Below are positions 34,199-44,569 of a DNA stretch of 64,000 bases, piece by piece. The position numbers and the translations under genes are program-made. The stretch lies in NCBI GenBank assembly GCA_019009955.1, contig CM032231.1:111434001-111498000 (forward strand), in the 5' to 3' direction. Each line of letters opens with the position of its first letter. Positions within the stretch are counted from its first letter, which is position 1. The notes below the pieces were generated by a model. The model did no database searches, had not been told where the DNA came from, and was given only the letters and a program-made list of their open reading frames with translations. Origin of the DNA: Riptortus pedestris (lineage: Eukaryota; Arthropoda; Insecta; Hemiptera; Alydidae).

Positions 34199-34912
34199 AT
34201 GAACCTAGAGGACGATACTAAAAAAAGTCAATCGTCCTTGAACGAAATATTTGAAATGCTTAAAACACTATGTAGTGAAGTTAGGCAGAGTAATGATGAG
34301 GCAAAAATATATAAAGAGGAATTAGAGAAAGCTAAAGAGAGAGTTCAGGCATTGGAGGATAGTCAAAATGTGATATTGGCTGAGCTGCAGTGTTTAAGGG
34401 AGATGAATGAAGATATCGACCTAGATAGAAGAAAAAATAATTTAGTACTCCATAACTTTAATGAAAATAAAGATGAAACTCTTTCTCTGCTTCTTGACAG
34501 TTTTATTCTGTTCGCTGCCGAAAAAATGCAAATTTCTGTCTCTAAAATAGAAATTGATTTTATAAAACGCCTAGGAGCCAGAAGAAACGACTCACCCAGG
34601 CCGGTTTTAATACGATTTATAACTACATGGAAGAAACATGAATTTCTAACTTCTAATTTTAAACTTAAAGACGAGAGAATTTATTTTACTGAAGATCTCC
34701 CTCTTAAAATGAGGAAACGAAGAAGAGAATTAATACCCTATCTTCAAGTGGCAAGAGAAAAACAATTCCGAGCTAGTCTAAGAAGGGATAAGCTGTTGTT
34801 AAACGGTAGGCTATACTCACTGGAACAAATACACAGTCAAGAATGTTGCGGAAAGAAGAAAATGAATCTACCGAGGAAGGATCTACAACAGTTGATGGTG
34901 GACCGTTGGTGA
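34199..34912 (+). CDS. LINE ORF1-like protein, coiled coil plus RNA-binding-like fold
   Basis: A 237-residue product from an ATG. Residues ~5-75 are a Glu/Lys-rich coiled coil (EELEKAKERVQALEDSQNVI). Residues ~78-150 begin RRKNNLVLHNF and include DFIKRLGARR and SPRPVLIRFITTWKKHEFL, a pattern of RRM-type domains in ORF1 proteins. Then comes a basic segment: YFTEDLPLKMRKRRRELIPY, LQVAREKQFRASLRRDKLLL. ORF1 proteins of this kind trimerise and chaperone LINE RNA. After SLEQIHSQ the frame probably shifts: the +1 frame (34843-35082, beginning LRKEENESTEEGS) reads as a plausible hydrophilic C-terminus ending at 35082. The main frame's last ~20 residues are then spurious. The LINE downstream is deleted, so this is probably a non-functional copy, though most of ORF1 is open. 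Confidence 0.8.
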   Translation: MNLEDDTKKSQSSLNEIFEMLKTLCSEVRQSNDEAKIYKEELEKAKERVQALEDSQNVILAELQCLREMNEDIDLDRRKNNLVLHNFNENKDETLSLLLDSFILFAAEKMQISVSKIEIDFIKRLGARRNDSPRPVLIRFITTWKKHEFLTSNFKLKDERIYFTEDLPLKMRKRRRELIPYLQVAREKQFRASLRRDKLLLNGRLYSLEQIHSQECCGKKKMNLPRKDLQQLMVDRW

Positions 34913-35082
34913 TGACAGCAGATCCCCGAACGCCTATTAAAAGGAAGCATATGACGTCACCCCAGAAGATGGTTTCAGGCAAGACAAAAACAGCACTCCA
35001 AGGATTTTCCTTTAAACCTCGGTCTTCTTCTCTGGAAGGCAGGAATTCCTGTAGTCCACCAAATAAAGTAATACCAACATAG

Positions 35083-35420
35083 CATACAGAGCAGCTGGAT
35101 GATCCTCTGGATAAGACTTGGCATGGAGACGGTATTAATATCTTGTCATGGAACATTACTCGAACGATCAACCTTCGGACAACCTGGACGGCCGTAACAA
35201 CCCATTCATCAAAGCATTTTCCACACCAACAGGCTAACCAATTACCAACATTAAAAATAATTTGCAATAATATTAATGTATTTCCAAACATACTTAATGT
35301 TAAGATAATAAATAATTTAGTTATATGTAAAGTTAACAGCATTAAAGAAAGAATTGTATTTTTTTTATGGGGGTGCTTAAACATCAATAACCAGCACATT
35401 AATTATTGCATTCAATAACA
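35083..35420 (+). pseudogene. Start of LINE ORF2 endonuclease, then deletion
   Basis: After ORF1, the frame DGINILSWNITRT (about 35130-35165) resembles the opening beta strand of apurinic-like endonucleases (ILSWN). After a few residues the rest of ORF2 is absent, and AT-rich sequence without endonuclease or reverse transcriptase motifs follows. The 91-codon frame at 35143-35418 contains this start but no more of the domain. The reading is plausible given the ORF1 just upstream, but it rests on a short motif. Confidence 0.5.
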
Positions 35421-35511
35421 CTTATTATTATTATTATACTGTTTGTAATAAATCATAGAGAAGAATTATGTTAATTTGATATATCAGAGAAGTGATCTTT
35501 ATTTAGACGTT

Positions 35512-35700
<189 letters not shown>

Positions 35701-35839
35701 TTAATTTACATTTGCATTAAATTATGATTTATTGAATTAAGTACTATAATTATTTAGATTAATATTAATATTATATTACAAACCAATGTATATCCTGTGA
35801 ATTTGTACTTTAGAAAATATTATTAGTTATTTACACATT

Positions 35840-36153
<314 letters not shown>

Positions 36154-36249
36154 AAACAACTCAATTTCAGATTAATTTTCTGGTCCGGTTCATATAGGAT
36201 ACTTATTACAGATGAATTGCACAGTAGATGGTGGCAGATCTGAGTGTCG

Positions 36250-36297
36250 AGCAGTTGGGAAATCTTGTTAGTTTACACAGCTCTTGTGTGATGGGGT
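36250..36297 (-). mobile_element. HINE 5' end fragment, minus strand
   Basis: GGGAAATCTTGTTAGTTTAC, ACAGCTCTTGTGTGATGGGG is a decayed complement of the 5' hairpin and subterminal repeat. Confidence 0.6.
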
Positions 36298-36361
36298 TTT
36301 TAATTGAGTTAGCAGTTTGACGTTCTCCTCAATGACATAGTATAAATCGCTATAAATGCCT

Positions 36362-36942
36362 CTGTTAAGGGAAATCTGCTATTGAAGTAGTACTGAAGAC
36401 GCGATTTTTGACAAATTTCTTCTAATATCCATCTATCCTACCTAGTTGATGACGAAAATGAGGTCAGTTCCAAATTGTATATACATTATATTTGTCTGTT
36501 ACCGCTCTAGCGGGCGCAATTTTGGTTAAATCGTTACCAAAGTCGGTATTTAATAGTATTATGCAAAAAGAAAGATTAAGTTGGTTAATGGTTCAAGTCC
36601 GACCATTGAGAGGGGGTGTAGAGGTGAGGATTTTCGGAAATTCTTTATATCTCCGTTATTATATGTTAGGTCTAAAAATTATAGAAAACCAATCTTATTG
36701 CAATTTAAATGTACTTGATTGTTAACCGAGATTTTGGGATTTCATAGTTTTTGACCTGCAGTAACCCCCCCCCCTCCCCACTCGTGCGTTATTAACAATA
36801 TGCTGTTATATTATGAAGCACATTTTTTAAAGCATAAATACCAAATATTGTTCTCATTCGACTTTTACTTTGTGAAATAAATTCAAATGCGTGGTACACG
36901 TGGGAAAACAGCTTAGTTTACGCAGCCCCTGCGCGACGGATT
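36362..36942 (-). mobile_element. HINE copy 14, minus strand, short microsatellite
   Basis: The 3' palindrome is half lost (CTGTTAAGGGAAATCTGC), while the 5' hairpin at 36918-36940 is well kept (GCAGCCCCTGCGCG). Only TATATACATTATATTTG remains in place of the TA array, bracketed by AGGTCAGTTCCAAA and TCTGTTACCGCTCTAGCGG. The G/C tract (CCCCCCCCCTCCCC on the plus strand at 36766) lies in an unusual place for this orientation. The 77-codon frame at 36492 is spurious. Confidence 0.83.
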
Positions 36943-37102
36943 TTTTTGGAATACGAAAGCTTCATTTTTTCCATAGTTCAATGGGCCCAACATGGTTATT
37001 ATGTTCTGATAACCCATACTTCCATATTTTGCTTTGTATATTTGTCCGCTTAAACAGTTTTCCTGGGTTGCACACATGTTGTTTTGAGGTCCGTAATAAA
37101 CT

Positions 37103-37548
37103 ATTGGGTATGGGAATAAGTTTTAATTGTTTTTCCATACACTGTATTGATGGCATCACATACATTTCATCTAACCTTTCGATACATGAATTTAAAAGGT
37201 GGTGTGTATGTATGCTGATAAACACAGTTTCAGACTTTTGTTTGGAGTCAAATAGCAGCTATTCATATCACATCGAAATACAGCGTTCACGGGAAGTTCT
37301 CCTCTACAATCCTTCGAAGAAAAGTGCTGCGGAAATGGGCCATTTGCTTGAGAACTTCCCGCGAACGCTGTATTTCGATGTGATATGAATAGCTGCTGTT
37401 TGACTCCAAACAAAAGTCTGAAACTGTGTTTAGCAGCATACATACACACCAACTTTTAAATTCATGTATCGAATGGTTAGATGAAACGTATGTGATGCCA
37501 TCAATACTGTGTATGGAAAAACAATTAAAACTTATTCCCATACCCAAT
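37103..37548. repeat. Long palindrome, 199-bp arms
   Basis: The left arm (37103-37301) and right arm (37350-37548) are reverse complements. I count seven mismatches by eye, about 96% identity, with a 48-base spacer. Arm landmarks are TTGGGTATGGGAATAAG / CTTATTCCCATACCCAA at the outer ends and GGGAAGTTCTC / GAGAACTTCCC at the inner ends. Frames on both strands that read LNTVSDFCLESNSSYSYHIE are the two arms translated and are not genes. No target duplication or transposon terminus is recognised. The right arm ends at HINE copy 15. Confidence 0.93.
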
Positions 37549-38284
37549 ATATGTATATTTATCTATATACAGAGACATATATATTTGCCTGTTACCGATC
37601 TAGCGTTCGAAATTTAATTTTGATCGATACCAAAATCCATAAATAAGCGTTTCATGCAAAACTAGAGGTCTAGTTCGTTAATTTCTGAAATCTGAAAATT
37701 GGGAGGGGGGAGGTGATAGAGGGGGGAATATCGAAGATTAGAAAAATCTCCGTTATTAAATGTCAGATGTAAAAATTATAGCAAACCAATCTTATTGCAA
37801 TTTAAATGTACTATAAATATTGTTAAATGCATTTATTTTTTTATCTTGAATATTAATTGAGATATTTTCAATGTTTAGATTTCAGCCTTTCGCAAACCCC
37901 TACTCCTACTCTTGATACATAAATAATATGATGTTATATAAAAAATCAGTTTATTCGAAGCTTAAATATCAAATAAGGTTTTCCAGAGACCTTTATCATC
38001 CAGTACATGAAAATTCGTTGGATGATGACGTCGTCGAGCGAGATTTTACGTTCTTGTTTCAAAAATGTTTATTTTATCTATACCATACTCGATATTTAAC
38101 CTTTTCAGTAAACAATAAAGATCATATTTGTAATTGGTAGAAATTGGACATGGAGTAGTGGGGGGTATAAAGGGGGTGGGAATTCGAAAATGCAAAATAT
38201 TTAGACATATATGATGAGATCTCACGCGTGTTATACTAGCATACTGGAAATCTGCTTAGTTTGCGCATCCCCTTCGTGACGGAC
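37549..38284 (-). mobile_element. HINE copy 15, minus strand, 3' arm missing
   Basis: The minus-strand 5' end is at 38284 (GTCCGTCACGAAGGGGATGC). The body contains the G-rich block at 37699-37725 and the first anchor complement TGCCTGTTACCGATCTAGCG at about 37587. Only a short TATATACAGAGACATATATA stands for the microsatellite, next to the palindrome. A second, partly duplicated body segment (GTAGAAATTGGACATGG, GGGGGTATAAAGGGGG) appears at 38140-38180. Confidence 0.75.
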
Positions 38285-38640
38285 ATTTTTATTTTAATAT
38301 GAGTCCAAGGAAGTCTTGTAGTACCCTCGGAATAATTTCCAATACATTAAGCACAAGCTCTTTAGTGTTAGCCAATTCTAGCAAAGCATTAGCTAATGCT
38401 GCCGTTACCAAGATGCAATATGCAAATGTGAGTTCACTACCAAGTACTTACATCCTAGAGTCGCCCTGACGGATTACGCACTTCAGGTCCAGCACACGTG
38501 AAAACAGATGTGCCCACTTGGCTGAAATCAGAGTTAACTTCCGCCAACCGATGGTTAATCAGGTTATAAAATCACGCAAAAGTCATTTCCAAACTTCTTC
38601 ACGTGAATACGATCATTTTACATCTAACGACAATCATCTT
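38285..38640. other. Unassigned sequence
   Basis: More balanced base composition and no repeat signature. No frame of note. Confidence 0.35.
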
Positions 38641-38642
38641 TT

Positions 38643-39146
38643 AGCAGATTTCCCTTAAGGGAAATCTGCTACTGAGGTTGTACTCATGAGGGAATTTTCG
38701 ATTTTTTTCTTCAAATGTCTATCGATCCTACCTAGGAGATGACGAAAATGAGGTCCGTTCAAAACTATATATATATATATATATATATATCAATCTATCT
38801 ATCTATATATTTGTCTGTTACCGCTCTACCGGTCGCAATTTTTATTTAATCGTTACCAAACTCGATATTTAGTCGTTTTATGTTAAACGAAAAATCAAGT
38901 TCGTTAGCAGCTGAAATCAGACCAAGGAGAGGGGGGAGAATTTCGAAAATTCGAAATATCTTCGTTACTATACGTCGGATCGAAAAATATTACAGAATCA
39001 ATCTTATTACAAATTAAATTGACTATAAATATTGTTCTATATATTTATTCTCTATCTTGAATATTAACCGAGATATTTGCATTTTTCAGTTTTCAGCCTC
39101 TAGTAAACCCCCACTTCTACTATTGTTACATAAACAATGCTCTGTT
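38643..39146 (-). mobile_element. HINE copy 16, 3' part, split by copy 17
   Basis: The 3' end (TTAGCAGATTTCCCTTAAGG) has a perfect palindrome. (TA)n then (TCTA)n occupies 38766-38810. The body continues to CAATGCTCTGTTTTAC, where copy 17 begins. The missing 5' part resumes at 39783. Confidence 0.88.
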
Positions 39147-39156
39147 TTACAAAAAA

Positions 39157-39775
39157 GTCCATTACGCAGGGGCTGCGTAAACTAAGCATATTTGCCACGT
39201 GAAGTTTTACAATAGAGAAATCTGCCTAATAACAGCTGTAGTAGAAAGGGATCTCTAAACCTATTCACGAGGGACAAATAGTTCCAGAAACGGCCACCAG
39301 AGCTCTCAGCGGAAAGTCCGGAACATGGAGTCCTGCCGATCACACACACACAATACAAATGAAAATATCTCGGTTAATATTCAAGATACAGAATAAATGT
39401 ATAGAACAATATTTATAGTAAATTTAATTTACAATAAGATTTATGATATACAATTTTTCGATCCGACGCATAATAACGGAGATATTTTGAATTTTCAAAA
39501 ATCCCCCCTCTAAACCCCCCCTCCCACTGGTCCGATTTCAGCCATTAACGAACTTGATCTTTCTTTTTACATAAAACGATTAAATTCCGAGTTTGGTAAC
39601 GATCAAACAAAAATTACGACCACTAGAGCGTTAACAGACAAATATATATAATTTTGAACGGACCTCATTTTCGTCATCTCCTGGGTAGGATCGATGGACA
39701 TTTGAAGAAATTTTTCGAAACTCGCGTCATGAGTACGACCTCAATAGCTGATTTCCCTTAAGGGAAATCTGCTAA
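39157..39775 (+). mobile_element. HINE copy 17, full length, nested in copy 16
   Basis: Short subfamily in the opposite orientation to its host. GTCCATTACGCAGGGGCTGC opens it. The C-rich tract is at 39504-39532, the anchor TAGAGCGTTAACAGACA is present, and the microsatellite is only AATATATATAA. The 3' palindrome is perfect, then TGCTAAAA. Confidence 0.93.
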
Positions 39776-39782
39776 AAAGGTA

Positions 39783-40185
39783 TTAATTGAATCCCAAATA
39801 CCAAATATTGTTTTCATTGAACTTTTATTTTGTGAGATATATGCAAATACGTTCTGTTGACCCCCCCCCCCTTCTCTTTTGTTTTTGGATTACTCAAATT
39901 TGAGAGATTGAGATAAAACAGATTTTGAATCATTACAAATTACATAACTAGCTTTGGTAAATTGTTTTCAATAAAATTAATATGTTATATTCAGATATAT
40001 TTCATTAATTGTTTGTCTTTTCTGCCTATTTATGCAGGTCTACGAGGTTGGCTTGCCTGTTTGTTTACAATTCAGCCTTGTACACTTACTGAGCATCCAC
40101 GGTTGTGTTCCCTGTGTGTAGATTTCTCTATTGTAAAACTTCACGTGGGAAATATGCTTAGATTACGCTGCCCCTGCATGACGGA
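39783..40185 (-). mobile_element. HINE copy 16, 5' part
   Basis: CCCAAATACCAAATATTG continues the body of copy 16 exactly where it stopped. The minus-strand 5' end is GTCCGTCATGCAGGGGCAGC at 40185. It shares the long subfamily's extra segment (TTTTGGATTACTCAAATTTG, CTTTGGTAAATTGTTTTC) with copy 24 at 63120-63240. Confidence 0.87.
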
Positions 40186-40252
40186 CTTTTTACAAGTCGT
40201 CATGTCTGGCAATGAAGTGGTGTTGAGGGAAAACGTAATAATTACTAATGAA

Positions 40253-40445
40253 GTCCGTCACGCAGGGGCTGCGTAATCTAAGCATAATGCCCACTTGCTG
40301 GCATGGCACAGTACTGATCTTATCTTACTGTATATTCCCAATGTCCCAATAATATACAATATAGAGAAAATTCGTAAATTACAATATTTATAGACAATTA
40401 AATTTGAATTATGATTGGTTCTATACAATGTTTTGATCCCCCAAA
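40253..40445 (+). mobile_element. HINE 5' fragment
   Basis: GTCCGTCACGCAGGGGCTGC intact, AGCATAATGCCCACTTG (changed subterminal repeat), then a short body to GATTGGTTCTATACAATG. No 3' part. The start of copy 16 lies 67 bases away in opposite orientation, so this is another head-to-head arrangement. Confidence 0.78.
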
Positions 40446-40701
40446 GAATCTGCTTAATATATAGGAGAGATAATTCAGGTAAATCAACCAATATCCTTTC
40501 ATTTGTCTCCATCAAACCTAATAAGATCTCGTAGTCAGTACCAAGATACAAATCATAATCTTTATCCAAACTTGAATTTTTCATGAAAAATTCACACTCT
40601 TCATTAATACAAACCATTATTAAAAAATAAATTGTACGCGTGAACATGTGTGTGTGTGTGTGTGTGTGTGTGATGCGTGGGTATATACATACATATTTGT
40701 T

Positions 40702-40916
40702 TGTTTAATGTTATTTACGTCCACTTTATGCACATAAGGCTAATCGGGACGGATTATCTACCGGTTACCACCCTTTTCTAGCCAGGGTGGGCCAAGGAGT
40801 TTATTTAATGAGTCTGCCACTAAATAAATTTCTACTGCCCAGGGCGAGAATCGAACCCGCCACTCAAGGTCTACCACGCGAGATTAAGACCAACGCCCTA
40901 ACTCGCACTGAGCCCC
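40702..40916 (-). mobile_element. tRNA-derived SINE copy 4, best preserved
   Basis: On the minus strand the head reads GCGAGTTAGGGCGTTGGTCT, then TTAATCTCGCGTGGTAGACC and GGCGGGTTCGATTCTCGCCC. The second has the position of a long variable arm and the third a perfect B box, GGTTCGATTC. The pattern is that of a tRNA-Leu-type gene. The body has CACCCTGGCTAGAAAAGGGT (a stem-loop) and GATAATCCGTCCCGATTAGC, with an A-rich tail. It would be transcribed by RNA polymerase III. The plus-strand frame at 40787-41011 is an artefact. Confidence 0.85.
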
Positions 40917-40974
40917 CATATTTGCACAAAAATATAAACGAAACAAGCTGTCCTTCTTTTGATGGCTTCCCTAA

Positions 40975-41225
40975 AGTTATGTGGTATCTACAGGCTACAC
41001 CTGGTATATGACCTCGTGAACAGCAAAACCTGATTATCACGGGAACGAACTAGGGTATACGAGGGTAACAAGGAAATTCAGTGGTTTCCCGTTGCCTTTT
41101 GCAACACACTGAAGACATCATGAGGAAAAGTCCATTCAACCCGAGCTGTTAGATAGCCATCCCTCGGTAGCCAGTAGCCTGCATAAGCTGACTAATGATA
41201 GACTATGAATATGCAGATTACAACT
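40975..41225 (-). repeat. Dispersed repeat W, minus strand
   Basis: Blocks TGACCTCGTGAACAG, AAACCTGATTATCAC, AGTGGTTTCCCGTTGCC and GATAGCCATCCCTCGGTAGC recur in inverse order at 46385-46670 and partly at 30110-30190. The sequence lies directly beside the SINE here and near one at 30425. It may be a second SINE family or a conserved domain; no ends are defined. Confidence 0.55.
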
Positions 41226-41404
41226 TTATTCTGCCCTCAAGTATTGCCCCAATGATCTGTTGCATTGAGAATTTAGACAAGAAAGGGGTCGCTATTGCTA
41301 TAAACTTCAGTCTATTTGGTAAATGTATTAATTATTTTTTGCTTTTCCTTCTATTTTATTTTTTTTTTTTTTTTTTTTCTTTTTTTTATATATATTTTTA
41401 GCCA

Positions 41405-41578
41405 ATTGATGTTAGAACGTCAACTTTATTTAGGCCCACTATCCTCTTCCCTTTCTAACCAGGGTGGGACTCAGGATTTGATTTGATGAGTGCGTCACTA
41501 AATTCCTATTGCTCGGGCGAGAATCGAACTCGCCATTAAACCAACCTCTTAACTCACATGGCTAACTTGAGCCCCCTC
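41405..41578 (-). mobile_element. tRNA-derived SINE copy 5, minus strand
   Basis: CTATCCTCTTCCCTTTCTAACCAGGGTGGG covers the stem-loop; CGGGCGAGAATCGAACTCGCC is the complement of the B box; TTAACTCACATGGCTAACTTG is the head. A T-rich run with TTTTATATATATTTTT precedes it. Confidence 0.78.
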
Positions 41579-41946
41579 AACTTTTTTTTATAAATATATT
41601 TTTCTTGTTATTTTTTCTTTTGTTTTTATTTATTTTTATTAATTTCATGTTTTAATTTTTTAGTGTTGCTCAACTATTTTGTGAGTTTTTTTTTTTTTTT
41701 CTCACCTCATAGTAACCCTATGATAAGTCATTTATTCGAATACACGTTTCATTACCACATGACATATTACATGTATGACTATGTTTAAATTCATTTTTAC
41801 AATATATACCATTTAATGGATTATTACTATATAATCAAATATAATAATAAAATTACTAATAAATGAATAATAATAAACATAAATAGAATGAAACATAGAA
41901 TGAAGTAATAAAAAAAATAAAATAAAATAATAATAATAATTAAAAA

Positions 41947-42299
41947 AAAACAGACCATCCAGTCCACCACAATAAGCTCGATATTCTTGTCATTGAAAAG
42001 GGGAAAAAAATCAGCTGACAGCATTGATATCGCTGTCCCAAATGATGAGAATATCCGTAAGTCATACGCCAAGAAAAGAAGAAAGTACCAGTATTTGGAT
42101 ATCGAAATAAAAACCCTGTAGAAGCTAGACCCTGTCGCTGTTACTGAAGTCGTTATGTCAACAAATGGCTTAATTCCAAAGACCACAATTAAGGCAACAG
42201 TTTATCTCAATTTACCTGCGCTATTAATAAGATTATAACAAAAAGCAGTATTGTTAGACACTGCCAGAATTGTCAGTAAAGTTTTAAATTCCCATTAAA
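41947..42299 (+). pseudogene. LINE C-terminus with restriction-like endonuclease motif
   Basis: Frames joined by eye across one shift in an A run read KTDHPVHHNKLDILVIEKG and then SADSIDIAVPNDENIRKSY, KKRRKYQYLDIEIKTL. After an in-frame TAG they continue as KLDPVAVTEVVMSTNGLIPK, and after a TAA as QKAVLLDTARIVSKVLN. The pattern (R)PDI...IDVAIP.D.N....K..KY is the PD-(D/E)xK endonuclease arrangement at the C-terminus of REL-endonuclease non-LTR elements. Here the first Pro is replaced (LDIL), one shift and two stops are present, and the reverse transcriptase is gone. This is a different LINE lineage from the endonuclease/RNase H type at 12080 and 18904. Confidence 0.8.
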
Positions 42300-42567
42300 A
42301 AATAACAAACAATAAACACATATGACCCCTGCTATATTAAAATCCAGTGAAGCCTAAGAGTTAAAAAAACAAATAATAATAAGAATAAAATGAAATAATA
42401 AAAAAGATGAAATAAAATAAAATATTGATGTATGTAAGGTAACTACAAATAAAATTAATAAATGAAAATAAAAAATAAAAACCACAAAAAACAAATTAAA
42501 TACAGTTAAACTCAACGGATGTTATGGTTTTCACTCCTTTAATTTGAGGGTCTATAGAAGGTAAATA

Positions 42568-43185
42568 CACTCAACCTCAAAAAAAACCGGACACTTCATT
42601 TTTGTCGTATTAAAAGCTAATTTTCAGCAATTTTCTTTATGTGGGTATTCTAGTTATTACAGAGAATTTAGAGTCTAAGTCCATTGAACTAATCCTTTCA
42701 GGATTAGTAAACAATTAGATAAAACTCAGATTAGATTTATTTGTCGTGAAGTTGATCTATTCTAAACTGTAAGTAGTTTTTCGCACATTTAAACATCTTT
42801 AATTATTAACCAAGCATTTTCTTTAATTAATGTTTTATTCTTATTTCGGTCCAGAATAATGGGTCTTTCAAACTTAGATGGAAGGCCGGAGCTTACGTTA
42901 CATTGCCGAAACGCTTGGGGTAGCAAAGTCTACCATTCACAGTAAGAAAAATGAAGAATAATTTTTTTTTTTTTTAAATGTGTTAATTTATCTTTTTCTT
43001 TTTATTTTATTTTGTATTTTTGTGTAAATAATCAATAAAAATTATTCACTTTTGGCAAATTTTTTTTAAATAACCTATAGATTAACCAATTATTTTAATT
43101 AAAAAAGATTAATATACATATATATTAAGTATTTAACAAAGTTATAAGACTAAATCTAAGTGTCCGGTTTTTTTGCGGTTGAGTG
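42568..43185 (+). mobile_element. Tc1-like element remnant with TA duplication
   Basis: TA dinucleotides flank CACTCAACCTCAAAAAAA...CCGGACACTT on the left and its inverted copy (AAGTGTCCGG...GCGGTTGAGTG) on the right. The terminal inverted repeats are about 30 bases with few differences. The length of 618 bases is too short for a complete ~1.3-1.6 kb element. The only coding trace is a helix-turn-helix fragment at 42878. Confidence 0.87.
42878..42961 (+). pseudogene. Helix-turn-helix fragment of Tc1-like transposase
   Basis: The frame reads GRSLRYIAETLGVAKSTIHS, then KKNEE and a stop. This matches the second helix-turn-helix of the paired-like DNA-binding domain of Tc1/mariner transposases (…IAxxLGVSxSTV…). 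The catalytic DDE part is deleted. Confidence 0.8.
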
Positions 43186-43415
43186 TATATTGAATTATAA
43201 TTCACTTTTCTCAAAATCGACTAAATATTTAATGTATTTTTGCTACTTCCATATCTATACTTTTGATAAACTTTAAGAGTTCTTTATTATATTTATTAAA
43301 TTAAATTTTAAATTTATGAGGCTTCAAAAGTTCTAAAATTGGACTTAATGAGTTTTTAATTTAGATTATTCCAATGAATTATATGAATAGATATTTGGCA
43401 TTTTAGAGAAAACAA

Positions 43416-44493
43416 TTGAAGACCACAGGCAAAGAACATTCTAAGTCAATTTTTTTCAAAAATGAGGTTTTCGCGCTATCTAGTAGCTAAGGCCGAATAC
43501 TACAACCTAGTCTACTCATCAAGGGGAAAGAACATTCTGTGCCACTGTTATTAAAGCTGGAAAAATCATATACTGGGAAATATCATTCTATGTTCAACCA
43601 GCTGATTCATTTACAGTGGAAGAATACAAACATGGAACCGGATAAGGACATGGGAGTAATCAACATGAAAAATTATTCCATTGCACTGCCAAAAGACTGG
43701 GTCGCACATATCGCATCATTTAGATCTAAACCGTCACCATTCAAAGTATTTTTGTGTAAACAATCCTTGTTTAAGCAGTGGGGATTATTTCTTTTTGAAT
43801 TTGGATATAGAACAAAATCAGGATTCCAAACTCGTTCAATAGCAGAGATCAAGTACAAAAAAATCATCACACCATCCCAAAACAATTCATCTGCAAAACA
43901 CCTACAATGGTATTTGGAGCTCGTTTATCGTCAAAGACAATAGGGGTAGATCAAGAATATCAACTTCATTTCCAGCAAATGCCTACTCTGAAAATTTGAA
44001 CATATCAAATGAAAAATTCAATGATCTTCAGGTTTTAAAGAGATTCTGTCGAGATGAAACACAAATATATTTGACAAATTTGAAACATTAGCTTGTAATT
44101 TTGGCAGTTTGAAAACGGTTTTTATTGTTTTCTGATTTAGAATATTACATTTGAATATATAATACTTTGACTTTTTTAATGTGTTCTTATGTAAAGTTTA
44201 TAAATTCCCAATAACCTATGTATGAACATAGAATGTTATTTCCATGTTTCAACTAACTTAGACTGTTTTTTATGACATTATGTTTGATTTATTTATTTTT
44301 TAAATAAATATAACCAAAAATGGAGATTGAACAGTTTTATTTAGAATTTAAATCTATTTGATCAGTACAAAACAAAATTATTGTTCAATAAATATCAATT
44401 CTCAATTGTCATATGACGTTTCAAAGACTAATTTTCAATTTACTCAAAAGTAAGAAAAAGTGACTTGGAATGTTCTTTGCCTGGGGTCTTCAA
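43416..44493 (+). mobile_element. Unclassified DNA transposon with ~33-bp terminal inverted repeats
   Basis: Left end TTGAAGACCACAGGCAAAGA plus ACATTCTAAGTCA; right end its inverted copy with two differences in ~33 bases (AGACCCCAGGCAAAGAACAT on the minus strand). The adjoining AATT is symmetric, so a 4-base target duplication (AATT) or extension of the terminal repeat are both possible. A third copy of the AAAGAACATTCT motif is internal at 43528-43539. The element is 1.08 kb with one main frame. I cannot assign the superfamily. Confidence 0.8.
43539..43986 (+). pseudogene. Unknown protein encoded in the inverted-repeat element
   Basis: The open frame runs to 43943 and reads MNMEPDKD-like linker, then NYSIALPKDWVAHIASFRSK, FKVFLCKQSLFKQWGLFLFE, and RTKSGFQTRSIAEIKYKK. 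After a shift it appears to continue past 44000 as NISNEKFNDLQVLKRFC and YLTNLKH. Its first codon in the open frame is GTG; a separate short ATG frame (43462, MRFSRYLVAKAEYYNLVYSS) overlaps it and may be the true N-terminus in another frame. I have an impression of related repetitive arthropod proteins ending in '...DLQ.L..FC...' but cannot name a family or see a DDE triad. Confidence 0.5.
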
Positions 44494-44569
44494 TTAAAAA
44501 AGATTTTGAATAGCGGAACAATTATTTCGCTACTCGAATGATTAATTCGAACAAGCCCCCAACTTTCCA

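Noticed and set aside
34773..35399. 208-codon minus-strand frame
   Set aside because: It is antisense to the LINE ORF1 C-terminus and ORF2 start, and has no motif of its own.
36891..37388. 165-codon plus-strand frame and several antisense partners
   Set aside because: It starts inside a HINE 5' end and runs across the centre of the long palindrome; the matching peptides are just the two arms.
40830..40916. Possible tRNA-Leu gene on the minus strand
   Set aside because: The A/B-box head is fused to a SINE body and tail and recurs in several decayed copies; no complete cloverleaf.
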